A DNA stretch of 40,414 nt from Syntrophaceae bacterium (lineage in GTDB: Bacteria > Desulfobacterota > Syntrophia > Syntrophales > UBA2185), in assembly GCA_003153775.1 (NCBI GenBank), contig PMBI01000082.1:140680-181093 (forward strand), written 5' to 3'. The position numbers and the translations under genes were made by a program. This document shows positions 33,027-40,414 of this stretch, piece by piece (the stretch's first letter is position 1; each line of letters starts with the position of its first letter). Under the pieces are notes generated by a model. It was given only the letters and a program-made list of their open reading frames with translations, did not search any database and was not told where the DNA came from.

Positions 33027-33207
33027 TTTTCCCCTTCTCCTTTTTTACGTCTTAAGATTATTCCACCTTTATCTCTTGACAACCTCTTGATTCTTGCGTT
33101 TGCCCCACTCGCTAATTGAACTTGCCACCTCCCTTCCCCCTTGATTGCTGTACATCAATATAGCAGCTGCAATTACTTGTTCGAGAACCGGCAGCGTACG
33201 TAACGGC

Positions 33208-34899
33208 TCACTTAACCGTCAGACCACTCACCCGGTAATTGAATTCATAATTCATGGCGCCGCTCCAATTCTGCTGGAATACGCTCTTATAGCGCGTTCC
33301 ATCTACAGGGCCGACCGGCTTTCCATAGGTATAGAACCAGTTGACAATTGGGCTCCCCGTAAAGCCGAGGGCTATCCAGTAGGAACCCGGCATAAGGACC
33401 GGATTATCCCGGCCGAAGTCGAAGTCCGCCCATCTGTATCCGGGTTTAAGAGAGAGCTGATCGAGATTGACAAAGTCGCTTGTGGAAATGGGTTGACCGG
33501 GCTTCCCCTGGTCATCCTGAAAGATATCAACCCAGAGCAAGCCGTCGCCACCAAACTTGTGCAGTGCCAGACCCACTTTCTGGAGTCTGACAGGTTTTCT
33601 CAGGACAAGGACCTGGGCGTACTGGGTGAGGTTGGTGGTTACATATTCTGCCGTCTCCACGAGGAAGTTCCGGGACATCTCAAATTGATTTACCCCGGAG
33701 GCCTTTGTCACACGCGGGAATGCAAAATCCACGTTTTCGGGAAACTCCAAATTGCCGTATACAAACGGCACATCATACCTAAGACCTTTTTTGTCCTCTT
33801 CCGCAATCACAGGCGGCGGCGGCGGCGGGACCACTTCGATCTGCTTGAACTCCGCCTTCACGAATGGGGACAGGAGGAGATTTTTGGGGCCATAGGCTTC
33901 CCGGTTTCCCTTTACATTAACCTTATCGCTATTAAAATTACCGGCGATACTCTCCTGGAGTTTTGGCCTCTCCGCATCTCTTACTTGGGCCCACTTGAGA
34001 AGCCCATCATTTTTTGTTTCATTGTTGTCGATGCCGACTTCTATGCGAAGGTAACGGGTGGACACGAACAGCATGGTATTCTGGGGGTCAAAAGGCACCC
34101 AGCCGAACTCGGGAAACCAGACCTCAACCCATGAATGCCGGCCCTGGCCCATCTTGAAGGTCAGGGTTCCCTTCGGCCATGCAATATCAAAAGGCTGGTT
34201 GAATGTGACGCCATTGATGATCCGGACAGGTATGCCGACAGCCCGGAGCAATGCGGCCGTCAGATGGGAAAAGTTCTGGCAATTACCCTTTCCGGATTCC
34301 AATGAATAAACGGCGTCATATTTTGCAGGAGGGGTCACGTAATGGACGTGATCTACTACCCAGGCGATGACACGCTGCACCGCGTCGAACTCTGTCTTGA
34401 CATTCGAGGTAAGCTGGGACGCGAGTTCGCGAATGCGGGGGTTATTGGACTGCACCTGTTCTGTCGGTTTAAGATAATCCGCCAGTTCCGGCTTCACCGT
34501 TACGAGCGGAAACGGATCCTGTGTTGAGAGGGCAGGGAGCTTCGTCTCACTCTTAGCGTTACAGAAAAGGCGCACATCTATGACGTCCGGAGGTTTTATC
34601 CACGTTGCCACGATAATCTGATTGCCGCGCCCGTCAATGGAGTTTTTCTTGTCTTGCGGTTCAGGGGAAAAAGCGAGGCCGAACTCTTTTATCTCCTGAC
34701 TGGACGTTGGCGATTGGAAGCTCTGGGGCACGACAAAGCTAAGAACCATCTTCTGGATGCCTCCGCCTGCCGTGACCTGCTCCTGAAGTTCATATCGGAT
34801 ACTCGACCCCATGTCCCCCTTGACTGTATAATTTTCGGCTGGGGACAGGACCGGCCATAATAATATCATACCCAAGATTGCGGCAAACAGCTTTTTCAT
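33208..34899 (-). CDS. Secreted transglutaminase-like protein
   Basis: 563 residues. A signal peptide (1-21, ending LSPAEN) leads to an N-terminal beta-rich region, then a transglutaminase-like core: C207 in GKGNCQNFSHL, H255 in GRHSWVEVWF and D271 in WVPFDPQ, giving a complete Cys-His-Asp triad. A stretch with PPPPPPV (about 360) leads to a C-terminal beta-rich domain of about 180 residues, which may be a carbohydrate or envelope-binding module. Expected to act in the periplasm or outside, as a protease or cross-linking enzyme. GGAGAGG precedes the ATG. The pyruvate-kinase-like gene ends 18 bases upstream in the same direction. Confidence 0.87.
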   Translation of the reverse strand: MKKLFAAILGMILLWPVLSPAENYTVKGDMGSSIRYELQEQVTAGGGIQKMVLSFVVPQSFQSPTSSQEIKEFGLAFSPEPQDKKNSIDGRGNQIIVATWIKPPDVIDVRLFCNAKSETKLPALSTQDPFPLVTVKPELADYLKPTEQVQSNNPRIRELASQLTSNVKTEFDAVQRVIAWVVDHVHYVTPPAKYDAVYSLESGKGNCQNFSHLTAALLRAVGIPVRIINGVTFNQPFDIAWPKGTLTFKMGQGRHSWVEVWFPEFGWVPFDPQNTMLFVSTRYLRIEVGIDNNETKNDGLLKWAQVRDAERPKLQESIAGNFNSDKVNVKGNREAYGPKNLLLSPFVKAEFKQIEVVPPPPPPVIAEEDKKGLRYDVPFVYGNLEFPENVDFAFPRVTKASGVNQFEMSRNFLVETAEYVTTNLTQYAQVLVLRKPVRLQKVGLALHKFGGDGLLWVDIFQDDQGKPGQPISTSDFVNLDQLSLKPGYRWADFDFGRDNPVLMPGSYWIALGFTGSPIVNWFYTYGKPVGPVDGTRYKSVFQQNWSGAMNYEFNYRVSGLTVK

Positions 34900-34917
34900 T
34901 GTTCCTCTCCTTTCAAA

Positions 34918-35508
34918 TCAAAAAACCGCTGGTTTGCAGATCACTTCCTTCACTTTCAGATCAAAGAAGCGGGCGCTGTTAGCAGGCTTGAGAACCAATG
35001 CTGCATCGACGCCTTGAGCGGTTCCCCCTACGGATATTACATCTTCGTCAGTTCTCACGAGACCGGCATCTGCGGCCATCAATGTCACTTCAATTGCGAC
35101 CTTGACGCCCTGACCGAATACGCGCAGTGTGTGGGCCATGATTTCATCTACCTGATAGGTTTCAAGCTTGTTCCTCACGCCACGGCCGACCCCGCCGAAA
35201 GCGTGCTGGCAGGTAAGGACTTTGACACCCTGAGATTCCAGTTCCCTTCTGTCTTTTTCGTCCAGTTCCTGGATGTCGGGTTTAGCATATCCGGTGACAT
35301 GGGTAACGGCGATGATCTTGATGCCTTTGTCAAGAATCTTCAAGGCTTCAAAGGCGGTTCGTCCGCTCACCGTGGCGATCAGTACCTTTCCCATGGAAAG
35401 CTCCCTGGCCCTCTTGGAGACGGCTTCGAGGACGCCCTTAGTATTTGTCCTTCCTGATTTATGGAAATAACGGCAGGATGTGTCGCGGTAAGGAGAAGAT
35501 TCAGACAT
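34918..35508 (-). CDS. Stand-alone pyruvate-kinase C-terminal (alpha/beta) domain protein
   Basis: 196 residues. The whole protein matches the pyruvate kinase C-terminal, nucleotide- or effector-binding-like domain that also occurs alone in archaea and some bacteria (MTH1675-like). Readable segments: GKVLIATVSGRTAFEALKIL, IIAVTHVTGYAKPDIQELD, GVKVLTCQHAFGGVGRG, and VAIEVTLMAADAGLV. The catalytic barrel of pyruvate kinase is absent. The role is unknown; allosteric sensing is only an inference. GGAGG lies 6 bases before a GTG (35511) and 9 before the ATG (35508); I chose ATG. It shares a transcript with the transglutaminase-like gene and diverges from the selenoprotein gene. Confidence 0.8.
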   Translation of the reverse strand: MSESSPYRDTSCRYFHKSGRTNTKGVLEAVSKRARELSMGKVLIATVSGRTAFEALKILDKGIKIIAVTHVTGYAKPDIQELDEKDRRELESQGVKVLTCQHAFGGVGRGVRNKLETYQVDEIMAHTLRVFGQGVKVAIEVTLMAADAGLVRTDEDVISVGGTAQGVDAALVLKPANSARFFDLKVKEVICKPAVF

Positions 35509-35657
35509 CACAGCTTGCCTCCATAGGAAAATACTTTATGCTGCTTTACAGGTGGAATGACAAAGTAGTATATAGGCAAGCATCAGCCGCGTGTCAATCA
35601 TAAAATTGAGTTATCTTTCCGCTAATGATCAGGGGCCGCCAAGATGCAAAATATCAT

Positions 35658-35680
35658 TTGACAAAATGGCTTAAGTGTAT
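35658..35680 (+). promoter_or_regulatory. Weak candidate promoter of the selenoprotein gene
   Basis: TTGACA (35658-35663) is clear, but the best -10 sequence, TATACG at 35678, is 14 bases away, which is short; TACGTT at 16 bases is weaker. This is given as a possibility only. Confidence 0.3.
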
Positions 35681-35734
35681 ACGTTAGATGCAAATAAACT
35701 GTCAACAAGGCAGCAAATCTGAAAGGAGCATACG

Positions 35735-36049
35735 ATGTTTGAAGTTTCGGAAAAAGCAGTTGAGATGATTCAGGACTTTCTCAAAGACAGGAGTGAAGAA
35801 CATATCATCAGGATCATGATGAATGAGGGTGGGTGATCCGGGCCCTCTCTGGGCATGGCTCTGGATGAGCCAAAAGATGGCGATGAAACGTTTAAGAAAG
35901 ACGGGTTGACCTTCATAATCAACAAAGAAGTGCTTGAGTTGGCTAAACCGATTGCAGTAGATTTTGTGACCACACCGCAAGGGTCTGGTTTCAGACTGAC
36001 ATCCGGCCTGGATGCCGGCAGTTCATGTTGCGGGTCATGCAGTTGTTAA
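35735..36049 (+). CDS. HesB/IscA-like selenoprotein (TGA decoded as selenocysteine)
   Basis: A 104-residue HesB/IscA-family protein read through an in-frame TGA at codon 34 (35834-35836). Both sides belong to one frame: MFEVSEKAVEMIQDFL then NEGG-U-SGPSLGMALDE, and on to the C-terminal SSCCGSCSC. The TGA sits exactly where IscA-type proteins have the first metal/cluster-binding cysteine, in the GGCSGxSxG motif, and known HesB-like bacterial selenoproteins carry Sec there. Remaining cysteines are C98, C99, C102 and C104. AAGGAG lies 8 bases before the ATG. It is followed 15 bases later by a TPR gene, probably in one operon. Fe-S or selenium-linked redox chemistry is the likely role; the exact function is unknown. 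A calling error at the TGA would leave only the 65-codon downstream part. Confidence 0.85.
35836..35866 (+). promoter_or_regulatory. Candidate bacterial SECIS hairpin
   Basis: Directly after the TGA, ATCC pairs with GGAT (35836-35839 with 35863-35866) and GCCC with GGGC forms an inner stem around TCTCT. The position fits a bacterial SECIS, which lies right behind the UGA. I could not fold it; other pairings compete, and a clear G-rich apical loop is not obvious. Confidence 0.35.
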
Positions 36050-36064
36050 GATAGCAGGGGGCCT

Positions 36065-37012
36065 ATGACTGAGGAAAGGAAGGCGGATTATCTCCGTTAC
36101 CTTGCTGATGAATTCATGAAAGCAAATAGGCACGATGATGCGATCCTCCTCTATCAGAAATTAGTTGAGATGCATCCGGGTGAGGATTCCTTTCTTCTTT
36201 CATTGGGCTGGGCCTATCATGACAGCGGGAGACTCGGTGATGCAATCGCCTGCTTCGAGCGCCTTCTTGCCGTTGAACTTGAGCGCAGAGTTTTTACCGG
36301 GTTTGCCTTCGATGAACTTGTAAGGATCTTTAAGGAAAAGGGAGATTATGAGCGTCTTCTTGATATCTGCGAGAGGGCGGCGGCAGCGCAACCCGATGAC
36401 ATAGCGCTTCTCAATGATCTTGGTGATGCCTATCTCAAGGCGGGCAAGGCCGCCGAGTCTATCAGGGTGTTTAGAAAAATGGTGGAAATGGAACCGGATG
36501 CTTCAGCAACATATTGCAGTCTTGGGAACGCCCTCGTCCATGCGGGGGACTTTGACGGCGCAGAGGCGGCATACGGAAGAGCAATGGAGATTGACCCATC
36601 AGAGGCTGGTACTTTCTATAACAGGCTCGCTAACGTATATTGCAGTGAGGGGCATGACGAGCGGGCAGAGAGGGCTTTCAAGAAGTGTCTCGAATTCCGG
36701 TTTGATGATCCCATGTACCACTGCGGTCTTGGCGATGTTCTCGTGAAACAGGGAAAGATTGACGACGCGCATGGCGTCTATGAAAAGGCCGTTGATCTTC
36801 ATCGCAGTTCAGCGGGTGCTTACTACAACAGGTTTGGAAATACCCTCGCCCGGGGGAATCGCCACAGCGAGGCGATAGAGGCCTTCAAGAAGGCGATTGC
36901 CGCTGATCCTCATAATCCTTTCTATTATGTCCATCTTGCAGATTCATATGCCGCGCTTGGCCTTGCCGATCAGGCAAAAAAAACTTACCTTCAGGCCGAA
37001 TCTCTTAAATGA
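36065..37012 (+). CDS. TPR-repeat protein
   Basis: 315 residues of repeated 34-residue helix-turn-helix units, about eight, for example LLNDLGDAYLKAGKAAESIR and YNRFGNTLARGNRHSEAIEA. TPR arrays mediate protein-protein contacts. There is no signal peptide, membrane segment or added catalytic domain. It begins 15 bases after the selenoprotein stop codon, so the two are probably translated from one mRNA. This suggests, but does not show, that it is a partner or assembly factor of the HesB-like protein. Many TPR proteins of this size serve unrelated roles. Confidence 0.88.
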   Translation: MTEERKADYLRYLADEFMKANRHDDAILLYQKLVEMHPGEDSFLLSLGWAYHDSGRLGDAIACFERLLAVELERRVFTGFAFDELVRIFKEKGDYERLLDICERAAAAQPDDIALLNDLGDAYLKAGKAAESIRVFRKMVEMEPDASATYCSLGNALVHAGDFDGAEAAYGRAMEIDPSEAGTFYNRLANVYCSEGHDERAERAFKKCLEFRFDDPMYHCGLGDVLVKQGKIDDAHGVYEKAVDLHRSSAGAYYNRFGNTLARGNRHSEAIEAFKKAIAADPHNPFYYVHLADSYAALGLADQAKKTYLQAESLK

Positions 37013-37107
37013 CGAATTCATGAGAAACCGCCCGCCCTTCAGGACTTTTTTGAGAGCTGTCCATCTTCAACCGGTGTGAAATGTTTTACGGGATCGCAGA
37101 AAATAAA

Positions 37108-37623
37108 TCAGAGCCGCCCTTTCTTTTTCAGGGCTTCCTTGAAGACGTGGTAAAAGGCTGTATTGTCGGTGAGGCTACGCTTGAGAATGGTATCGATATC
37201 GTCTATGTTTTTCATGTTGATGATAACATTTACACTCTTGTTGAAGGCGGTCATGTTGTCCATAGTGCGGACCCTGTCGCTCAGCAGTGCCACGAAGATC
37301 TGTCTCCTCGTGCCTACGTTAAGATTGGCGAGGGAACTAATCACTATGTTGGCATCGGGGTTTTCCGTGTCAAAATTTTCGTTCAATATGACCACATCAT
37401 AAATGTGGAACCGCATATTTTTGATCGCCTCTTTTATAGACGCAGGTTCTGTAATCTGATAACCCATGGTCCTCAGGGAGCTGCTGATTTTTTCTCTCGC
37501 GGCGGGGTTCGCTTCACAGACCAATGCCGTGCCAATGCCCACTTCCACGAAATCGAATGGTTTGTCGGAGGCATCGTATTGGTATGATTCCTCTTCGTTG
37601 AAAATGGTCGTCTCTTCTTCCAT
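37108..37623 (-). CDS. Degenerate receiver-domain protein of the PilT/PilU operon
   Basis: 171 residues. From about 31 the sequence follows a response-regulator receiver: GTALVCEANPAAREKISSSL, then YDVVILNENFD and IFVALLSD. The phosphorylation pocket is not kept: the acidic pair is Cys-Glu and the acceptor aspartate is replaced by Asn81 (VVILNEN). It is therefore a pseudo-receiver, likely a protein-interaction domain rather than a phospho-switch. No output domain follows. It lies 18 bases downstream of the PilU-like gene, in the same operon, suggesting a role in pilus retraction control. Confidence 0.75.
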   Translation of the reverse strand: MEEETTIFNEEESYQYDASDKPFDFVEVGIGTALVCEANPAAREKISSSLRTMGYQITEPASIKEAIKNMRFHIYDVVILNENFDTENPDANIVISSLANLNVGTRRQIFVALLSDRVRTMDNMTAFNKSVNVIINMKNIDDIDTILKRSLTDNTAFYHVFKEALKKKGRL

Positions 37624-37641
37624 GGGGATTTAGCCGCCTCC

Positions 37642-38820
37642 TTATTTCCGTTTCTTGAATCTTCCGTATTCCCTGTCGACCTCGAGCTTGCCCAGGATAT
37701 CCGTAGTTTTCTGTCCTCTTTCATTTTTTACAGCATCTATGCCGCGGCCCACTTCTCCCTTATTGGACGCATAGGCCTTGGCCGTCTCTTCGCTGATAAA
37801 ACCCTGTTTGTAGAGATCAATGATGTAATCGTCAAATGTGACCATGCCGAAGGCCTTACCGGCCAGGATGATGTCGTGAAAGGTTTTTCCTTCCGCTTCA
37901 CCGTGCAGAATGGTGTCCCTGACGCGCATGTTGGCGCCCATCACCTCGAAGGCCGCAACTCGACCTCCGTCTTCTCTCGGCAGAAGCCGCTGGCAGACGA
38001 TCCACCGGACCGTGTCGGCAAGGCGTATGCGCACCTGGGTTTCCTCTTCCGCGGCAAACATGCCGAGGATGCGGTTGACGGTCTGTCCCGCGTCTACCGT
38101 ATGGAGGGTAGTCAAGACCAGATGCCCTGTTTCTGCGGCGCTCAGGGCTATCTCCACGGTCTCCCTGTCCCGCATCTCGCCGACCAGGATGACCTTCGGC
38201 GCCTGCCTTAGAGCGGCCCGCAGTCCGCTCCCAAAGGTGTCAAAATCCGTGCCCAATTCCCTCTGGTTGAAGGTAGCCTTCTTATGGGGATGCGCGTATT
38301 CGACAGGGTCTTCAAGAGTGATGATATGAATTGATTTCTGTTCATTCATCTCATTCAATACGGCGGCAAGAGATGTGGTCTTGCCTGTTCCCGTGGCGCC
38401 TGTTACGAGGATGATCCCGTTCTGTTCCTGGGCCATCTGATAAAAGGCGTCGGGGAGATTCAATTCCTTGCACGTGGGTATTTTGGATTCCAGTTTCCGG
38501 AGCGCTACAGAGTAATTAGCCTTCTGCGAAAATACATTTACCCTGAAGCGCGCCTTTCCCGGCAGCTCGTAAGACAAGTCGCATGAACCTTCGTTAACGA
38601 GCATTTCCGTCAGCCTGCGGTCCTGATTAATGAGGTTCAGGGCGAAGACTTCCGTCTGGAAAGGGGTCAGTTTTTCAAAAAGAGGGTCAAACTCCGCTAC
38701 TGTTAACACTCCTGAGGTCTCTACCTGGAATGGCTTACCTACAGTGATGTTCAGGTCAGACACGTTTTTCTGAGAATCCAGCATCTTCGTCAGTATATAA
38801 TCTATTTCCTGTTTTCTCAT
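37642..38820 (-). CDS. PilU-like pilus retraction ATPase
   Basis: 392 residues of the type II/IV secretion ATPase superfamily. Walker A is GATGTGKTT (141-149), the Asp box TLEDPVEY, the Walker B/His-box region LVGEMRDRETVEIALSAAETGHLVLTTLHT, and the C-terminal segment RVRDTILHGEAEGKTFHDII. PilT's AIRNLIRE-type motif is absent, so I class it as PilU-like. It powers or assists type IV pilus retraction. It begins 63 bases after the stop of the PilT gene and is followed by the pseudo-receiver gene. Confidence 0.88.
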   Translation of the reverse strand: MRKQEIDYILTKMLDSQKNVSDLNITVGKPFQVETSGVLTVAEFDPLFEKLTPFQTEVFALNLINQDRRLTEMLVNEGSCDLSYELPGKARFRVNVFSQKANYSVALRKLESKIPTCKELNLPDAFYQMAQEQNGIILVTGATGTGKTTSLAAVLNEMNEQKSIHIITLEDPVEYAHPHKKATFNQRELGTDFDTFGSGLRAALRQAPKVILVGEMRDRETVEIALSAAETGHLVLTTLHTVDAGQTVNRILGMFAAEEETQVRIRLADTVRWIVCQRLLPREDGGRVAAFEVMGANMRVRDTILHGEAEGKTFHDIILAGKAFGMVTFDDYIIDLYKQGFISEETAKAYASNKGEVGRGIDAVKNERGQKTTDILGKLEVDREYGRFKKRK

Positions 38821-38883
38821 GGTTTCTTCCCCGGGATATATAGTTCTTAATACAGGACGTGACCTTTAACCACGACCGGATTT

Positions 38884-39966
38884 TCAGGCTTCCGTAAAGT
38901 CGAGCGGCGGCGCTTTCAGGAGAGGCCTGAACCTTGTCTTATCGTTGGCCTTCATGTATGCGTCGTCCGCGCCTATCCATCCCCTGCTGTAAAGCTCCCA
39001 TATGGAGTCGTCGAGCAGCTGCATGCCGAATTTCTTACCCGTCTGTATCATGGAAGGAATCTGGAAGGATTTGGATTCCCGGATCAGATTGCGAACTGCC
39101 GAATTGGCGATCATTATCTCCAGCGCTACACAACGCCCCTTCCTGTCAATCCGCTTGAAGAGAACCTGGGAAATAACCGCCCGGATGCCGTCTGCCAGCG
39201 TGGACCGTATCTGCATCTGTTCTTGTGCAGGGAAGACCTCAATGATGCGGTCAACGGTTCTCGCGGCGCTGTTGGTATGCAGGGTGGAAAAAACGAGATG
39301 CCCCGTGTTGGCGGCTTCGACAGCAAGAGATATGGTTTCCAGATCCCGCATCTCGCCCACGAGAATTATATCGGGGTCCTCGCGGAGTGCCCCGCGAAGA
39401 GCCGCTGAAAAACTCTTGGTATGGAGTCCGACCTCCCTGTGATTTATGATGCAGCCCTCGCTGTGGTGGACAAACTCGATGGGATCTTCAATCGTGATGA
39501 TATGATCCTTCCGCATGCGGTTTGCCTCGTCAATAATGGCGGCGAGGGTCGTTGATTTTCCGCATCCTGTCGGACCCGTGACCAGGACAAGTCCTCTCGG
39601 TAGCGTGGCCAGTTTCGAAAGCACAGCCGGCAGTCCCAAATCCTGACATGTCGAAATTCTGCTCGGGATTTCTCTGAAAACTGCTGCCACTCCGAATTTC
39701 TGTGAGAAGAAATTGGCACGGTACCTGGCGAGGTTGGGAATTTCATATGCGAAATCGACATCTCCTGTTTCTTCAAATTGCTTGACCTTATGCTCCGGCG
39801 CAATTTCATAGAGTATGGCTTTGAGTTCATCATTATTCAACACATTGAACTTCACCCGTTCCATCTCACCTCTTATCCTGAGGACAGGCTGCTGGCCTGA
39901 TACTAAATGAAGGTCTGATGCTCCCTGGTCATGCATCAACTGGAAGAAGGCATCAATCTTTGCCAT
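38884..39966 (-). CDS. pilT: Type IV pilus retraction ATPase PilT
   Basis: 360 residues. Walker A GPTGCGKST (131-139), Asp box TIEDPIEF, Walker B LVGEMRDLETI, His box HTNSAARTVDRIIEVFP, and the PilT-specific C-terminal motif AVRNLIRE. It is a hexameric ATPase that depolymerises type IV pili for twitching. AGGAG lies 7 bases before the ATG. It is the first gene of the pilT-pilU-like-pseudo-receiver operon. Upstream (39967-40175) a TTTACT/AGTAAA palindrome at 40077-40090 is visible, but I found no firm promoter for this gene. Confidence 0.93.
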   Translation of the reverse strand: MAKIDAFFQLMHDQGASDLHLVSGQQPVLRIRGEMERVKFNVLNNDELKAILYEIAPEHKVKQFEETGDVDFAYEIPNLARYRANFFSQKFGVAAVFREIPSRISTCQDLGLPAVLSKLATLPRGLVLVTGPTGCGKSTTLAAIIDEANRMRKDHIITIEDPIEFVHHSEGCIINHREVGLHTKSFSAALRGALREDPDIILVGEMRDLETISLAVEAANTGHLVFSTLHTNSAARTVDRIIEVFPAQEQMQIRSTLADGIRAVISQVLFKRIDRKGRCVALEIMIANSAVRNLIRESKSFQIPSMIQTGKKFGMQLLDDSIWELYSRGWIGADDAYMKANDKTRFRPLLKAPPLDFTEA

Positions 39967-40175
39967 AAACAGTCTCCTTGGTCGCCGTGAAATATAAATA
40001 TGTGCAGGGCAGGTACATCATCGAGCTACTCGTGGTCAAGGTCAAGAACCTTATAGAAGTATCGGGAGAATGGAATTTTACTTTAGTAAAGCTTGCGGAT
40101 TTCAATCCGGCACGGTGGGAGTATAGGAAAAGGCCGTATGTTTGTCAAGGTGAAAAGCCCTTTCTTAACTATTGC

Positions 40176-40205
40176 TTGACATGCATCGCGGGCATCGTAT
40201 ATTAT
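40176..40205 (+). promoter_or_regulatory. Promoter of the tRNA-Ala gene
   Basis: TTGACA (40176-40181) with TATATT (40198-40203, 16-base spacing) or TATTAT (40200-40205, 18-base spacing). A GC-rich stretch follows the -10, as in stringently controlled stable-RNA promoters. The tRNA starts about 48 bases beyond. Confidence 0.7.
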
Positions 40206-40252
40206 CGCCTTCACGGGCCGCGTTTCGCACGAGACCGGTTGCGAAAAAAAGT

Positions 40253-40328
40253 GGGGATGTAGCTCAACTGGGAGAGCGCGGCGTTCGCAATGCCGAGGTC
40301 AGGGGTTCGATCCCCCTCATCTCCACCA
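40253..40328 (+). tRNA. tRNA-Ala, anticodon CGC
   Basis: 76 bases that fold as a full cloverleaf. The acceptor stem is GGGGATG/CATCTCC, the D-stem GCTC/GAGC, the anticodon stem CGGCG/TGCCG with loop TTCGCAA (anticodon CGC, reading GCG), and the T-arm AGGGG-TTCGATC-CCCCT. A discriminator A and an encoded CCA end the gene. Confidence 0.95.
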
Positions 40329-40360
40329 AAACCTCATCCAATGAAATCCAAAGAAGTGCA

Positions 40361-40388
40361 AAAACCCGCCGAAATAGCGGGTTTTTTG
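40361..40388 (+). terminator. Terminator of the tRNA gene
   Basis: AAAACCCGC pairs with GCGGGTTTT around CGAAATA, followed by a T-run, 33 bases after the tRNA. Confidence 0.9.
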
Positions 40389-40414
40389 TTGTTTATTGTC
40401 CAATAACGTGCTAT

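Noticed and set aside
33145..34134. 329-codon plus-strand frame opposite the transglutaminase-like gene
   Set aside because: Antisense shadow; the opposite strand has a signal peptide and a full Cys-His-Asp triad.
35834..35836. TGA in the HesB-like gene as a pseudogene stop or frameshift
   Set aside because: The frame continues without shift, both halves are well conserved, and the TGA lies at the exact Cys/Sec position of the family.
39978..40262. 94-codon plus-strand frame before the tRNA
   Set aside because: It runs through the tRNA promoter into the tRNA itself, so coding is unlikely.
1..40414. CRISPR arrays, insertion sequences, prophage or integrase genes
   Set aside because: No regularly spaced direct repeats, transposase or integrase frames were seen on either strand.

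Overview
The window looks like a chromosome segment of an anaerobic, probably syntrophic or sulfate-reducer-like deltaproteobacterium (Desulfobacterota; something near Syntrophorhabdus is my best guess). This is inferred from gene content: many CoA-ester enzymes with no oxygenases, a BKACE and a 4-hydroxybutyryl-CoA-dehydratase relative, a HesB-type protein with an in-frame TGA at its key cysteine, small proteins of types I associate with this group, and PilT-type twitching ATPases. I see no phage genes, insertion sequences or CRISPR array.

Layout. (1) 1-7472, all minus strand: acyl-CoA dehydrogenase, AbfD-like protein, BKACE, an old-yellow-enzyme/FadH-type Fe-S flavoprotein and a cysteine desulfurase, with a terminator near base 30. 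(2) 7473-8241: a 770-base divergent non-coding region with a promoter-like sequence and a perfect 9-3-9 palindrome. (3) 8242-15966, plus: acyl-CoA dehydrogenase, MaoC hydratase, a thiolase-fold protein without the nucleophilic cysteine, a thiolase that keeps it, a DUF35 zinc-ribbon protein, a CoA-transferase, a second acyl-CoA dehydrogenase and a Cys-rich unknown. (4) 16162-18363: a MORN-repeat protein, and a convergent RodZ-like HTH/membrane protein. (5) 18703-22526, plus: acyl-CoA synthetase, 3-hydroxyacyl-CoA dehydrogenase and thiolase, closed by a terminator. (6) 22754-29746: small membrane and soluble proteins, DedA, HU, a papain-fold protein, a membrane-fused spermidine-synthase-like protein and a divergent serine hydroxymethyltransferase. 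(7) 30186-35508, minus: RRM protein, cold-shock protein with a long leader, SlyD-type FKBP, patatin lipoprotein, periplasmic cache protein, secreted transglutaminase-like protein and a stand-alone pyruvate-kinase C-terminal-like domain. (8) 35735-37012, plus: HesB-like selenoprotein and a TPR protein. (9) 37108-39966, minus: PilT, PilU-like and a degenerate receiver protein. (10) tRNA-Ala(CGC) with its own promoter and terminator.

How the genes fit together. Blocks 1, 3 and 5 supply every step of a beta-oxidation-like route: activation (ligase or CoA-transferase), dehydrogenation (three acyl-CoA dehydrogenases), hydration (MaoC), hydroxyacyl dehydrogenation, and C-C cleavage (classical thiolase, a DUF35-partnered thiolase or retro-aldolase, and BKACE). 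The substrate cannot be read from the sequence. The most notable single items are the selenoprotein, which ordinary gene calling would break at the TGA; the AbfD relative with altered Fe-S ligands; and the thiolase-fold pair plus DUF35 protein.
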